DNA from: Microbispora amethystogenes
Lineage (GTDB): Bacteria; Actinomycetota; Actinomycetes; Streptosporangiales; Streptosporangiaceae
Length of the DNA stretch: 64,000 nucleotides
Direction: 5' to 3'
Assembly (NCBI RefSeq): GCF_016863015.1
Contig: NZ_BOOB01000004.1
Span: 1 to 64,000, forward strand
Shown: positions 24,192-33,083 of the stretch, one piece after another
Position numbering within the stretch: the first letter of the stretch is position 1
Layout of the letters: the number at the start of each line of letters is the position of its first letter
Notes under the pieces: generated by a model
Database searches by the model: none
Told to the model about the DNA's origin: nothing
Seen by the model: the letters and a program-made list of their open reading frames with translations, nothing else
Translations under genes and position numbers: made by a program

Positions 24192-25348
24192 CAGGAGCGG
24201 CCCTCGCCGACGGCCAGACCGTCCACGACGCCCTCGCCGTCCCCACGGCCGAGGAGGCGGTGCGCCAGAACGAGATCTGGACGCTCAAGCGCAAGCTGGC
24301 CGAGGAGATCGCGCCCGAGCTGCGGCGGCACTACGAGACCGAGATCGTGCCCCGCCACGTCGCCGAGCACGGCGCGCCGCCGGCCGACCGCCGCGTCATC
24401 GCGTCGCTGATGGCGCCCGACCCGCGGATGCGGCTGTTCAGCGCGCTGCGGCGGCGCTCGCAGGAGCAGATGTGGGATCTCGTCCTGACCAGCGCGAACC
24501 GGCAGCTCGACCGCCTCCTCGACCTCGCCGCCGGCGCGTCCGCCGCCCCGGGCTCGCTCGACCTGGACCCGGCACTGGAGATCCCCCGGTATCTGCGCGC
24601 GGTCGACATCCACTGCATGCCGACCGGTTACTACCGCGAGTTCGCCCCCGACGACGTCACGGCGGGAGCGCTCTACGACCGCGGTGTCTACGTCTACGCC
24701 GGCGGCCAGCTCGGCGGGCTGAACGACGACAAGGGATGGTCGGTGATCAGGGGCTACCTGGACCGGCACCGGCCCGGCTGGACGCCCGCCCGCATCCTCG
24801 ACATGGGCTGCTCGGTCGGGCACAGCACCGTCCCCTACACGCTGCGCTACCCGGCGGCCGAGGTGCACGCGATCGACGTCGCGGCCCCGATGCTGCGCTA
24901 CGCCAGGGCCCGCGCCGCCGCGCTCGGCGCCCCGGTCCACTTCGCGCAGCGGGACGCCACCGCGACCGGGTATCCCGACGCGAGCTTCGACCTGGTCGTG
25001 TCGCACATCCTGCTCCACGAGACCAGCGTGAAGGCCGTACAGCAGGTGCTCGCCGAGAGCTACCGCCTGCTCCGTCCCGGCGGCCTGATGATCCATGCCG
25101 AGTATCCGCCGTTCGACACCATGGACCCCTTCGCCCAGTTCCTCGTCGAGTGGGACACCACCAACAACAACGAGCCGTTCTGGAGCAAGGTCCGCACGCT
25201 CGACCTGGTGGCGATGGCCGCCACGGCCGGCTTCGACCCCGCGACCGTCCACCGCGAGCTCATCCCGACCGGGCGGCGCCTCACCACGGGCCAATCCGGC
25301 AGCACGTCCGGCGGCGGCCGGATGCAGGTCCTCGCCGCCTCCCGCTGA
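24188..25348 (+). CDS. SAM-dependent methyltransferase
   Basis: The protein has 386 residues with GGAAGGAAG upstream. Residues 1-190 are a family-specific helical part (QNEIWTLKRKLAEEIAPELR, MPTGYYREFAPDDV). Residues 195-330 are a class I methyltransferase: ILDMGCSVGHSTV (motif I), VHAIDVAAPMLRYAR (motif II), FDLVVSHILLHE and LLRPGGLMIHAEYPPF. An O- or N-methyltransferase inside a catabolic cluster is unusual. It may remove or add a methyl group on the substrate, or mark a step in activation. The acceptor is unknown. Confidence 0.82.
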   Translation: MTGAALADGQTVHDALAVPTAEEAVRQNEIWTLKRKLAEEIAPELRRHYETEIVPRHVAEHGAPPADRRVIASLMAPDPRMRLFSALRRRSQEQMWDLVLTSANRQLDRLLDLAAGASAAPGSLDLDPALEIPRYLRAVDIHCMPTGYYREFAPDDVTAGALYDRGVYVYAGGQLGGLNDDKGWSVIRGYLDRHRPGWTPARILDMGCSVGHSTVPYTLRYPAAEVHAIDVAAPMLRYARARAAALGAPVHFAQRDATATGYPDASFDLVVSHILLHETSVKAVQQVLAESYRLLRPGGLMIHAEYPPFDTMDPFAQFLVEWDTTNNNEPFWSKVRTLDLVAMAATAGFDPATVHRELIPTGRRLTTGQSGSTSGGGRMQVLAASR

Positions 25349-25393
25349 CACTCCACACCCCAGCCCGCACCACATCTTGCAAGGAGTCCCGCA

Positions 25394-26512
25394 GTGAGGA
25401 AGTCACTGGTCGCGATCGCGGTGCTCGTCGCCACCGCGCTGACCGCGTGTTCGGGCGGCGACGAGACCGGCGGCGTCGCCGCCGCCCCGAGCAGCGGCGG
25501 AAAGACCAAGGTCACGTACGTGACCACGGCCGCCGTCCCCGGGTCGACGCAGATCGCCCTGTTCGCGGTGCCCACCGCGATGAAGTACTTCGAGGAGGAG
25601 GGCCTCGACGTCACGCTGCAGACCACCAACGGCTCCACGGCGGCGCTGCAGGTGATCGCCGCCGGTGACGCGCTCGCCACCAACGCCGAGGTCGTCTCGA
25701 CGATGGCGGCGGTGCAGAAGGGCGTGGACGTCCGCACCGTCGGGTCGATCAACACGTCGTTCCCCTGGAAGATCGGCGTGCCCGAGGGGTCGAAGATCGC
25801 CACGGCCGCCGACCTCAAGGGCAAGAAGATCGGCATCATCTCGCTGGCGTCCGGCTCGAACCTGTTCACCCGCTCGTTCCTGCAGCAGAACGGCCTCAAC
25901 CCCGACACCGACGTGCAACTGCTGCCGGTGGGCCAGGGCGCGCAGGCCAAGGCCGCGCTCGACTCCCACCAGGTGGACGCGCTGGCCCTCTACGCCGAGC
26001 TGTTCGCCCAGCTGGAGATGAGCGGGTCGAGCTTCACCTACCTGCAGAACCCGCCGCTGTTCGACGGCATGCCGAGCATCGCCTTCACCGCCCGCGCCGA
26101 CGACCTGACGGACGCCAGGAAGGACGTGCTCACCCGCTACATGCGGGCCGCGTACAAGGGCCTGATGTTCGCCGCGGTCAACCCGGAGGCGGCCGTGGAG
26201 ATGGGGACCAAGGTCTTCCCGCAGATCGCCGGGCCCAACGCGAGCCCGCAGAAGAAGAAGGAACTGGTCACCCTGATGAAGGCGTGGCTGTCCACCTCCA
26301 GCCCGCAGAGCGGCGACCCGAGCACCTGGCCCGACTGGGGCGTGCTCACCGAGGACGGGCTGAACAAGGCCGCCGAGTACGCCGTGTCCACCGGCCAGGT
26401 CGCCAAGAAGCCGGTGCCCTCGGAGGTCTGGAACGGAAGCCTCGTCACCGAGGTGAACAAGTTCGACAAGGAGGCCCTGATCAAGCAGGCGCGCGACTAC
26501 ACGACCGGCTGA
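25394..26512 (+). CDS. ABC transporter substrate-binding lipoprotein (NMT1/SsuA type)
   Basis: The protein has 372 residues with a GTG start and a lipoprotein signal ending LTAC (Cys at about 19). The type II periplasmic fold is recognised from KVTYVTTAAVPGSTQIALFA, ALQVIAAGDALATNAEVVST and ADLKGKKIGIISLASGSNLF. Such proteins bind nitrogen- or sulfur-containing small organics (taurine, sulfonates, pyrimidine precursors, phthalate-like acids). It is the only binding protein of the locus, and its ATPase and permease are on the divergent arm. Confidence 0.87.
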   Translation: MRKSLVAIAVLVATALTACSGGDETGGVAAAPSSGGKTKVTYVTTAAVPGSTQIALFAVPTAMKYFEEEGLDVTLQTTNGSTAALQVIAAGDALATNAEVVSTMAAVQKGVDVRTVGSINTSFPWKIGVPEGSKIATAADLKGKKIGIISLASGSNLFTRSFLQQNGLNPDTDVQLLPVGQGAQAKAALDSHQVDALALYAELFAQLEMSGSSFTYLQNPPLFDGMPSIAFTARADDLTDARKDVLTRYMRAAYKGLMFAAVNPEAAVEMGTKVFPQIAGPNASPQKKKELVTLMKAWLSTSSPQSGDPSTWPDWGVLTEDGLNKAAEYAVSTGQVAKKPVPSEVWNGSLVTEVNKFDKEALIKQARDYTTG

Positions 26513-26592
26513 CGCCGCGGGTGGCGCGCCCCGGCCGAAGCGCGCCGCCCCCGCCGAAGCCGCATCAGCCATCTCACGAAGGGACCGCTTCT

Positions 26593-28005
26593 GTGAACAA
26601 GGCGTGGGACGTCATCGTCGCCGGTGCCGGCACCGGAGGACTCGTCCTGGCGACCTTCGCCGCCCGCCGGGGCGCGCGGGTGCTGGTCGCCGATCCGGCG
26701 CCGCGCGTCGGCGGCACGCTGCACATCGCGACCGGGCAGCTCAGCGCCGCGGGCACCCGCCTGCAGGCCGAGCGGGGCATCGAGGACTCCCCCGAGGCCC
26801 ACCTGGCGGACATCCTCCGGATCAGCAAGGGCACCGTGGACGAGGGCCTGGTGCGGCTCGCCGTCGAGAACGCGGCGGACACCTTCGAGTGGCTGCTCGG
26901 GAACGGGTACGAGGTGCTGCCGGACCACCCGGTGCAGGGCCAGAACCACGAGCCGTACAGCACCCCGCGGTACTACTGGGGCCCGGAGGCGGGGCGGTCC
27001 ATCCTGGCCGCGCTGCTGCCGCCGTTCGAGGCCGAGCGCGCGAAGGGCGGCATCACCCTCCTCCTGGAGACCGAGGTGGTCGCGCTGCGCCAGGAGGACG
27101 GCGCGGTCACCGGCGTCGCGGTGCGGCGCGCGGACGGGAGCACCGAGGAGCACACCGGCCGCAACGTCGTGCTCGCCACCGGCGGCTACAACTCCGACCC
27201 GGAGCGGTTCAGGAAGCTGAACGGCGTCACCGCGTACGCCGCCGCCTCCTATCCGTACGCCAGGGGCCGGGGTCTCGACCTCGGCGTCTCGGCCGGAGGG
27301 TACGTGCGCGGCGGGGAGAAGTACCTCTGCTCGTTCGGCTCGGTGCTCGACCACGACGGCCACCCCGCGCCGGTGCTGTGCCGGCCGGTGCACTGGCCGG
27401 AGATGCGGCAGCCCTGGGAGATCTACGTCAACGCGCACGGCGAGCGGTTCGTCGCGGAGGACGACCCGAGCGTGGACCGGCGGGAGCACGCCCTGCGCGC
27501 GCAGCCGGAGCTGCGGCGCTGGATCGTCTTCGACGACCGCATCGCCCGGGAGGCGCCGCGGCTCGTCCCGGACTGGCCGCTGGAGACGCTGCTGGGCCAC
27601 TTCGGCACCCACCCGATGTTCCACCGGGCGGACACGCTGGAGGAGCTCGGCCGGCTGGCGGGGGTCCACCCGGAGAACCTCGCGCGCACCGTCGCCGAGT
27701 ACAACGCGGCGCTCGGCGGCGAGGACCCGCTGGGCCGCACGCACCGGCCGCTGCCGGTGGCCGAGCCGCCGTTCTACGCGATCCGCGTGCAGGGCATGTC
27801 GATCACCTCCACGGCCGGGCTCGCGGTGGACACGCGGCTGCGCGTCGTGGACCGGGCCGGTGACCCCGTCCCGAACCTGTACGCCATCGGCGAGATCCTC
27901 GGCTCGGGTCAGCTGATGGGCGACTCGTTCTGCGGCGGCATGCTGGCCACGCCCGCCATGACGTTCGGCCGGCTGCTCGGCGATCGGATGCTGACATGGA
28001 CCTGA
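26593..28005 (+). CDS. FAD-dependent dehydrogenase (fumarate reductase/KstD-like)
   Basis: The protein has 470 residues with a GTG start after GAAGGGA. VIVAGAGTGGLVLATFAARRG is the FAD-binding Rossmann motif, VVLATGGYNSDPERF the second nucleotide motif, and the C-terminal FCGGMLATPAMTFGRLLG the flavin contact typical of flavocytochrome c and 3-ketosteroid dehydrogenases. It probably introduces or removes a C=C bond next to a carbonyl. It overlaps the CoA-transferase gene by ten bases. Confidence 0.86.
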   Translation: MNKAWDVIVAGAGTGGLVLATFAARRGARVLVADPAPRVGGTLHIATGQLSAAGTRLQAERGIEDSPEAHLADILRISKGTVDEGLVRLAVENAADTFEWLLGNGYEVLPDHPVQGQNHEPYSTPRYYWGPEAGRSILAALLPPFEAERAKGGITLLLETEVVALRQEDGAVTGVAVRRADGSTEEHTGRNVVLATGGYNSDPERFRKLNGVTAYAAASYPYARGRGLDLGVSAGGYVRGGEKYLCSFGSVLDHDGHPAPVLCRPVHWPEMRQPWEIYVNAHGERFVAEDDPSVDRREHALRAQPELRRWIVFDDRIAREAPRLVPDWPLETLLGHFGTHPMFHRADTLEELGRLAGVHPENLARTVAEYNAALGGEDPLGRTHRPLPVAEPPFYAIRVQGMSITSTAGLAVDTRLRVVDRAGDPVPNLYAIGEILGSGQLMGDSFCGGMLATPAMTFGRLLGDRMLTWT

Positions 28006-29228
28006 CCCCGACGCAGCCTCACAAGCAGCAGCCCACCGGCCCGCTGGCCGGCGTCCGGGTGATCGACGCCTCCACGATCCTGGCCGGGCCGCTCTGCTGC
28101 CAGATCCTCGGCGACTTCGGCGCCGACGTCATCAAGATCGAGCACCCGGTGGCCGGGGACAGCATGCGCGGGCACGGCAGGTCGAAGGACGGCAAGCCGC
28201 TGTGGTGGAAGGAGATCTCCCGCAACAAGCGCACGATCGGGCTCAGCCTCTCCGACCCCGACGGCGCGGCGGTGTTCCTCCGGCTGGCCGAGACCGCCGA
28301 CGTCGTCGTGGAGAACTTCCGCCCGGGCACGCTGGAGCGCTGGGGAATCGGCCCCGAGAGGCTGCACGAGGTGAACCCGCGGCTCGTGCTGGTGCGGGTG
28401 ACCGGGTTCGGGCAGCACGGCCCGTACGCGAGCCGGCCCGGCTTCGGCACCCTGGCCGAGGCGATGAGCGGCTTCGCCCACCTCACCGGCCAGCCCGACG
28501 GCCCGCCGACGCTCCCGGCCTTCGGCCTCGCGGACAGCATCTGCGGCATCGCCGCCTCGTCGGCCACCATGATGGCCCTCTATCACCGGGACCTGCACGG
28601 CGGCGCCGGACAGGTGATCGACATGAGCCTGCTGGAGCCGATCCTGACCGCCGTCGGCCCCGGCCCGCTCGAATACGACCAGCTCGGGCACGTGGGGCAC
28701 CGGCACGGCAACCGTTCGACGAACAACGCGCCGCGCAACACCTACCGCACCAAGGACGGCCGCTGGGTGGCGATCTCGACCAGCGCCCAGCAGATCGCCG
28801 AACGCGTGCTGCGCCTCGTCGGGCACCCCGAGGTGATCGACGAGCCGTGGTTCGCCACCGGCGCCCAGCGCGCCGAGCACGCCGACGAACTGGACGAGTA
28901 CGTCGGAGGCTGGATCGCCGCACGCACCCGCGCCGAGGTTCTGGAGGCCTTCACCGCCGCCGGCGCCGCGGTGGCGCCGATCTACGACATGGCGGACATC
29001 GCCGCCGACGAGCACGTGCGGGCCACCCAGATGATCACGACGGTGGACGACCCGGACTTCGGGCCGATGGCCATGCACAACGTGATGTGGCGGATGTCCG
29101 CGACGCCCGGCTCGATCCGGTTCAGCGGCCGGGATCTGGGGGCCGACACCGACGAGGTGCTGGTGGAGGGGCTGGGTTACGACCCCGAGCGGGTGGCGGA
29201 GCTACGCGCCCGCCGCGTCGTCCGATGA
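27996..29228 (+). CDS. Class III CoA-transferase (CaiB/BaiF)
   Basis: The protein has 410 residues. GVRVIDASTILAGPLCCQIL and DFGADVIKIEHP at the N-terminus, ENFRPGTLERWGIG, and FGLADSICGIAA with the expected catalytic Asp180 identify the family. It moves CoA between carboxylic acids through aspartyl-CoA anhydride intermediates. Here it probably activates a pathway acid before the lyase at 33084 cleaves it. Confidence 0.9.
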   Translation: MDLTPTQPHKQQPTGPLAGVRVIDASTILAGPLCCQILGDFGADVIKIEHPVAGDSMRGHGRSKDGKPLWWKEISRNKRTIGLSLSDPDGAAVFLRLAETADVVVENFRPGTLERWGIGPERLHEVNPRLVLVRVTGFGQHGPYASRPGFGTLAEAMSGFAHLTGQPDGPPTLPAFGLADSICGIAASSATMMALYHRDLHGGAGQVIDMSLLEPILTAVGPGPLEYDQLGHVGHRHGNRSTNNAPRNTYRTKDGRWVAISTSAQQIAERVLRLVGHPEVIDEPWFATGAQRAEHADELDEYVGGWIAARTRAEVLEAFTAAGAAVAPIYDMADIAADEHVRATQMITTVDDPDFGPMAMHNVMWRMSATPGSIRFSGRDLGADTDEVLVEGLGYDPERVAELRARRVVR

Positions 29229-29276
29229 GAGGGCGTCCGATGAGAGATGCGCGATGAGTGACGTCCGAATGAGAAG
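29217..29276. repeat. Short direct repeats CGTCCGATGAGA after the CoA-transferase
   Basis: CGTCCGATGAGA occurs at the CoA-transferase stop codon and again 15 bases later, with a third degenerate copy (CGTCCGAATGAGA) near 29262. The 127-base spacer to the cyclase gene consists largely of these copies. The pattern looks like end-of-gene duplication. Confidence 0.7.
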
Positions 29277-29355
29277 CGCGCGTGACAGCGCGGTGGAAGC
29301 GGCGACACGGCCGAGCCCGCCCGCGTACGGGCGAGGCAGTGAAACGAGAGGAAGC

Positions 29356-30192
29356 ATGACGACCGCGACGAAGGGGGACCCGCTGCTGCGCATCGCCGGC
29401 GGCGGGCTGCGGATCTACGACCTGGGCAGGCCGTTCACCATCGGCATGCCGCAGTCGCCCAACCACCCGCCGTACTGGCACACCCTCCCGCGCCGTCACG
29501 GCGACCGGGTGCGGGCCGACGGCGGATCGGCCGCCAACGACCTGATCAGCATGGGCACGCACGTCGGCACGCACATCGACGCCCTCGCCCACGTCTCGCA
29601 GGACGGCCGCCTGTACGGCGGCGGGGACGCCGCGGCGGCCGGGGTCGGCGGGCGGTACGAGGAACTCGGCGCGCACACCATCGAGCCGATCGTCCGCCGC
29701 GGGGTGCTGCTGGACGTGCCCGCCGCCATCGGCGAACGGCACTGCGCGCCCGGCTACGAGATCACCCCGGCCGACCTGGAGACCGCCGTACGGCGGCAGG
29801 GCACCGCGCCGGAGGCCGGTGACGTGGTGCTGATCCGCAGCGGCTGGGGCCGGCACTTCGACGACCCCGACCGGAACGTCTACATCGGGCAGGACTCCGG
29901 CGTTCCCGGCGTGTCCGAGGCGGGGGCGCGCTGGCTCGCCGAGCGCCGGGTGCACGCGGTGGGCGCCGACACCATCGCCTTCGAACGGCTCGCCCCCGGC
30001 GCCGGGCACGCCGCGCTGCCCGCGCACCGCGTGCTGCTGGTCGAGCACGGCATCTACATCATCGAGGCGATGGCGCTGGAGGACCTGGCCGCGGCCGGGG
30101 TGCACGAGTTCCTCTTCGTGCTCAGCCCCCTGGCCCTTTACGGCGCCACCGGTTCCCCGGCGCGCCCGCTGGCGGTGGTCACCGGTGCCTGA
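29356..30192 (+). CDS. Cyclase-family metal hydrolase (kynurenine formamidase/isatin hydrolase-like)
   Basis: The protein has 278 residues with an ATG after GAGAGGAAGC. The metal motif H69-V-G-T-H73-I-D75 is complete, and RIYDLGRPFTIGMPQSPNHP and VVLIRSGWGRHFDDP are family-typical. Members hydrolyse amide or lactam bonds such as N-formylkynurenine or isatin. The gene ends inside the start of MmgE/PrpD. In this locus it offers a second amide- or ring-opening step next to the hydantoinase. Confidence 0.86.
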   Translation: MTTATKGDPLLRIAGGGLRIYDLGRPFTIGMPQSPNHPPYWHTLPRRHGDRVRADGGSAANDLISMGTHVGTHIDALAHVSQDGRLYGGGDAAAAGVGGRYEELGAHTIEPIVRRGVLLDVPAAIGERHCAPGYEITPADLETAVRRQGTAPEAGDVVLIRSGWGRHFDDPDRNVYIGQDSGVPGVSEAGARWLAERRVHAVGADTIAFERLAPGAGHAALPAHRVLLVEHGIYIIEAMALEDLAAAGVHEFLFVLSPLALYGATGSPARPLAVVTGA

Positions 30193-31624
30193 CCGGACCC
30201 TCGCGGAGGAACTCGCCGCGTTCGCCGCCAGGACGGCGGCCGGCGCGCTGCCCGAAGCGGTGGCGGCCAGCGTGCGGCGGCGCGTGCTCGACGTGCTCGG
30301 GCTGTGCGTCGCCGCGGGCGACCTGCCCACCAGCCGCGCCGCGCTGGAGCACGTGGTGGAGCAGGGCGGCCGCCCGGAGGCGCACGCCATCGGCGCGCCG
30401 CGCCCGGTGCCGGCCGCGTGGGCCGCGTTCGTCAACGGCGTGACCGCGCACTCCCTCGACTACGACGACACGCACCTGCCCTCGGTGCTGCATCCCAGCG
30501 CCGCCGTCGTCCCCGCCGCGCTGGCCGCGGCGGAGGTGGCGGACGCCGACGGCGCCGCCGTCGTCAGCGCGATCGCCGTCGGGCTGGAGACGACGGTGCG
30601 GCTCGGCATGGCGGCCTACGATCCGGAGCTCGGCAACTCGGTGTTCTTCGAGCACGGCCAGCACGCGACCTCGATCTGCGGCGCGATGGGCGGCGCGGTC
30701 GCCGCGGCCCTGCTGCTCGGCCTGGGCGAGGAGGGCGTACGGCACGCGCTCGGCGTCACCGCCTCGATGGCGGCCGGGGTGATCGAGGCGAACCGCACCG
30801 GCGGGACGGTCAAGCGGCTGCACTGCGGCTGGGCCGCGCACTCCGCGGTCACCGCCGCCCAGCTGGTGCGCCGCGGGTTCACCGGGCCGCCCACCGTGCT
30901 GGAGGGCCGGTTCGGGTTCTTCGAGGCGTTCGTCCGGGACCGCTACGACCCCTCCGCCGTCACCGACGGGCTCGGCGAGCAGTGGGAGGTGCCGGGCATC
31001 TTCTTCAAGCCTTACCCGGCCAACCACTTCACGCACACCGCCGTGGACGCCGCCGCCCTGCTCCGGAAGCGCGGGGTGCGGCCCGAGGACGTCCGCTCGG
31101 CGACGCTGGGCGTGCCGTCGGCGGTGGTCCGCACGATCGGCGAGCCGATCGCCGGGAAACGGGAGCCGCAGACCGGCTACCAGGCCCAGTTCTCCGGTCC
31201 GTACGCCGTCGCGGTGGGCCTGTTCGGCGGGTCCGGCCTGGGCGCGGGTCTCGCCGACTACACCGACGAACTCGCCGCCGACCCGGCCCGCCGGGCGCTC
31301 ATGGCCCGCGTCGAGGTCGTCCCCGACGCGCGCTGCGACGAGATCTTCCCCCACCAGTTCCCGGCCGTGCTCACGGTCACCACCCACGACGGCGCCGAAT
31401 GGGTCGAGGAGGTGCCGGAGAACCGGGGCGGCCCGCGGCGCCCGCTCACCGACGCGGAGCTCGCCCGCAAGTTCCGCGACAACGTCGCCGGACGGGTGCC
31501 GCCCGGCGCGGCCGCGGATGTGGAGCGGGCCGTGCTGACGCTCGGCACCGGTCCCTCCCTGCCCGTCATCGGCTCGCTGCTCGCCCGGCTGTCAGTTCAG
31601 GAGGATTCATGGCCCTCGATTTGA
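30185..31624 (+). CDS. MmgE/PrpD family protein
   Basis: The protein has 479 residues with a GTG start overlapping the cyclase gene by eight bases. LDYDDTHLPSVLHPSAAVVPAA and MAAGVIEANRTGGTVKRLHCGWAAHSAVTAAQLVRRGFTGP-type blocks (about 95-115 and 195-235) are diagnostic. Members include 2-methylcitrate dehydratase and cis-aconitate decarboxylase relatives, acting on tricarboxylic or related acids as dehydratase, decarboxylase or isomerase. It has no signal peptide. It overlaps the hydantoinase gene by 16 bases. Confidence 0.88.
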   Translation: MPDRTLAEELAAFAARTAAGALPEAVAASVRRRVLDVLGLCVAAGDLPTSRAALEHVVEQGGRPEAHAIGAPRPVPAAWAAFVNGVTAHSLDYDDTHLPSVLHPSAAVVPAALAAAEVADADGAAVVSAIAVGLETTVRLGMAAYDPELGNSVFFEHGQHATSICGAMGGAVAAALLLGLGEEGVRHALGVTASMAAGVIEANRTGGTVKRLHCGWAAHSAVTAAQLVRRGFTGPPTVLEGRFGFFEAFVRDRYDPSAVTDGLGEQWEVPGIFFKPYPANHFTHTAVDAAALLRKRGVRPEDVRSATLGVPSAVVRTIGEPIAGKREPQTGYQAQFSGPYAVAVGLFGGSGLGAGLADYTDELAADPARRALMARVEVVPDARCDEIFPHQFPAVLTVTTHDGAEWVEEVPENRGGPRRPLTDAELARKFRDNVAGRVPPGAAADVERAVLTLGTGPSLPVIGSLLARLSVQEDSWPSI

Positions 31625-33075
31625 TCATCGCGAACGCGCTCGTCGTCGACCACGACCGGCCCGAGCCCGAACGACTCGACATCGGCGTCGCGGACGGCCG
31701 GATCGCCCGCCTCGCGCCCTCGATCCCCGCCGAGGACGCGGCGACCGTCGTGGACGCCGAAGGCAGGCTGGCCTTCCCCGGCGTGGTGGACGCCCACCAG
31801 CACTGGGGCATCTACAACCCGCTGTCCGTCGACACCGAGGTGGAGAGCCGGGCGTGCGCCCAGGGCGGCGTCACCTCCGCGCTCAACTACATGCGCACCG
31901 GGCAGTACTACCTCAACAAGGGCGGCCCGTACGCGGAGTTCTTCCCCGAGGTGCTGGCCGGTTCCGAGGGACGGGCACTGGTCGACTACGCCTTCCACCT
32001 GGCGCCGATGATGAACGAGCACATCGACGAGATCCCGATGCTCATCGAGCGGTTCGGGGTCACCTCGTTCAAGATCTTCATGTTCTACGGCGGGCACGGC
32101 CTGCACGGCCGGTCCAGCGACCAGAGCGCGTTCCTGATGACGCCCGAGGGCGAGCGGTACGACTTCGCGCACTTCGAGTTCGTGATGCGCGGCATCCAGG
32201 CGGCGCGGGAGCGGTTCCCCGACCTCGCCGACGAGATCTCGCTCGGGCTGCACTGCGAGACCGCCGAGATCATGACCGCGTACACGAAGCTGGTGGAGGC
32301 CGACTCGTCGCTGTCCGGCCTGGCGGCGTACTCGGCGTCCCGGCCGCCGCACTCGGAAGGCCTGGCCGTGTCGATCGCGGCGTACCTGGCGCACGAGACC
32401 GGCCTGCCGAAGATCAACCTGCTGCACCTGAGCTCGGCCAAGGCGGTCGACGCCGCGCTGCGGATGGCGAGGGCGTTCCCGCACATCGACTTCCGCCGCG
32501 AGGTCACCATCGGCCACCTGCTCGCCGACGTGGACACCGCGCACGGCCTCGGCGGCAAGGTCAACCCGCCGCTGCGCCCGCGCGAGGACGTCGAGGCGCT
32601 GTGGCGGCACCTGCTCGACGGCGAGCTCGACTGGGTGGTCAGCGACCACGCGTGCTGCCGGGAGGAGCTCAAGTTCGGCAACCCGCCCGAGGACGTCTTC
32701 CTGGCCAAGTCGGGCTTCGGCGGCGCCGAGTATCTGCTGCCCGGACTGGTCACCGAGGGCGGGCGGCGCGGGCTGTCGTACCAGCGGATCGCACAGCTCA
32801 CCTCGTGGAACCCCGCCCAGCGGTTCGGGCTGCGGACCAAGGGCGCGCTCCAGGTCGGCTACGACGCGGACGTCGCGCTGGTCGACCCGTCGGTGACCTG
32901 GACGGTGCGCGCGGAGGACTCGGAGTCGGCGCAGGAGTACACACCCTTCGAGGGCTTCGAGCTCACCGCCGCCGTCACCGACACCTTCCTGCGCGGCCGG
33001 CGGATCCTCGCCGACGGCAAGGTCACCGGCGAGGCGGACGGCGTCTACCTGCGCCGGCCGACCGTACGGGATTGA
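31609..33075 (+). CDS. Second hydantoinase/cyclic-imidase-type amidohydrolase
   Basis: The protein has 488 residues; CAGGAGG supports the ATG. The metal set is complete: H63 and H65 (DAHQH), K155 (SFKIFMFY), H215 (GLHCETAE), H273 (NLLHLSS) and D346 (VSDHACC). It differs clearly from the hydantoinase at 9598 in the loops (GGHGLHGRSSDQ insert near 161-172), so the two probably use different ring substrates. Opening of a hydantoin, imide or lactam ring is expected. Confidence 0.88.
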   Translation: MALDLIIANALVVDHDRPEPERLDIGVADGRIARLAPSIPAEDAATVVDAEGRLAFPGVVDAHQHWGIYNPLSVDTEVESRACAQGGVTSALNYMRTGQYYLNKGGPYAEFFPEVLAGSEGRALVDYAFHLAPMMNEHIDEIPMLIERFGVTSFKIFMFYGGHGLHGRSSDQSAFLMTPEGERYDFAHFEFVMRGIQAARERFPDLADEISLGLHCETAEIMTAYTKLVEADSSLSGLAAYSASRPPHSEGLAVSIAAYLAHETGLPKINLLHLSSAKAVDAALRMARAFPHIDFRREVTIGHLLADVDTAHGLGGKVNPPLRPREDVEALWRHLLDGELDWVVSDHACCREELKFGNPPEDVFLAKSGFGGAEYLLPGLVTEGGRRGLSYQRIAQLTSWNPAQRFGLRTKGALQVGYDADVALVDPSVTWTVRAEDSESAQEYTPFEGFELTAAVTDTFLRGRRILADGKVTGEADGVYLRRPTVRD

Positions 33076-33083
33076 GGCGAAAG

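Noticed and set aside
30304-33075. 923-codon plus-strand frame joining MmgE/PrpD and hydantoinase regions
   Set aside because: Only the part from 31609 has hydantoinase homology; the upstream part is a shifted frame of MmgE/PrpD.
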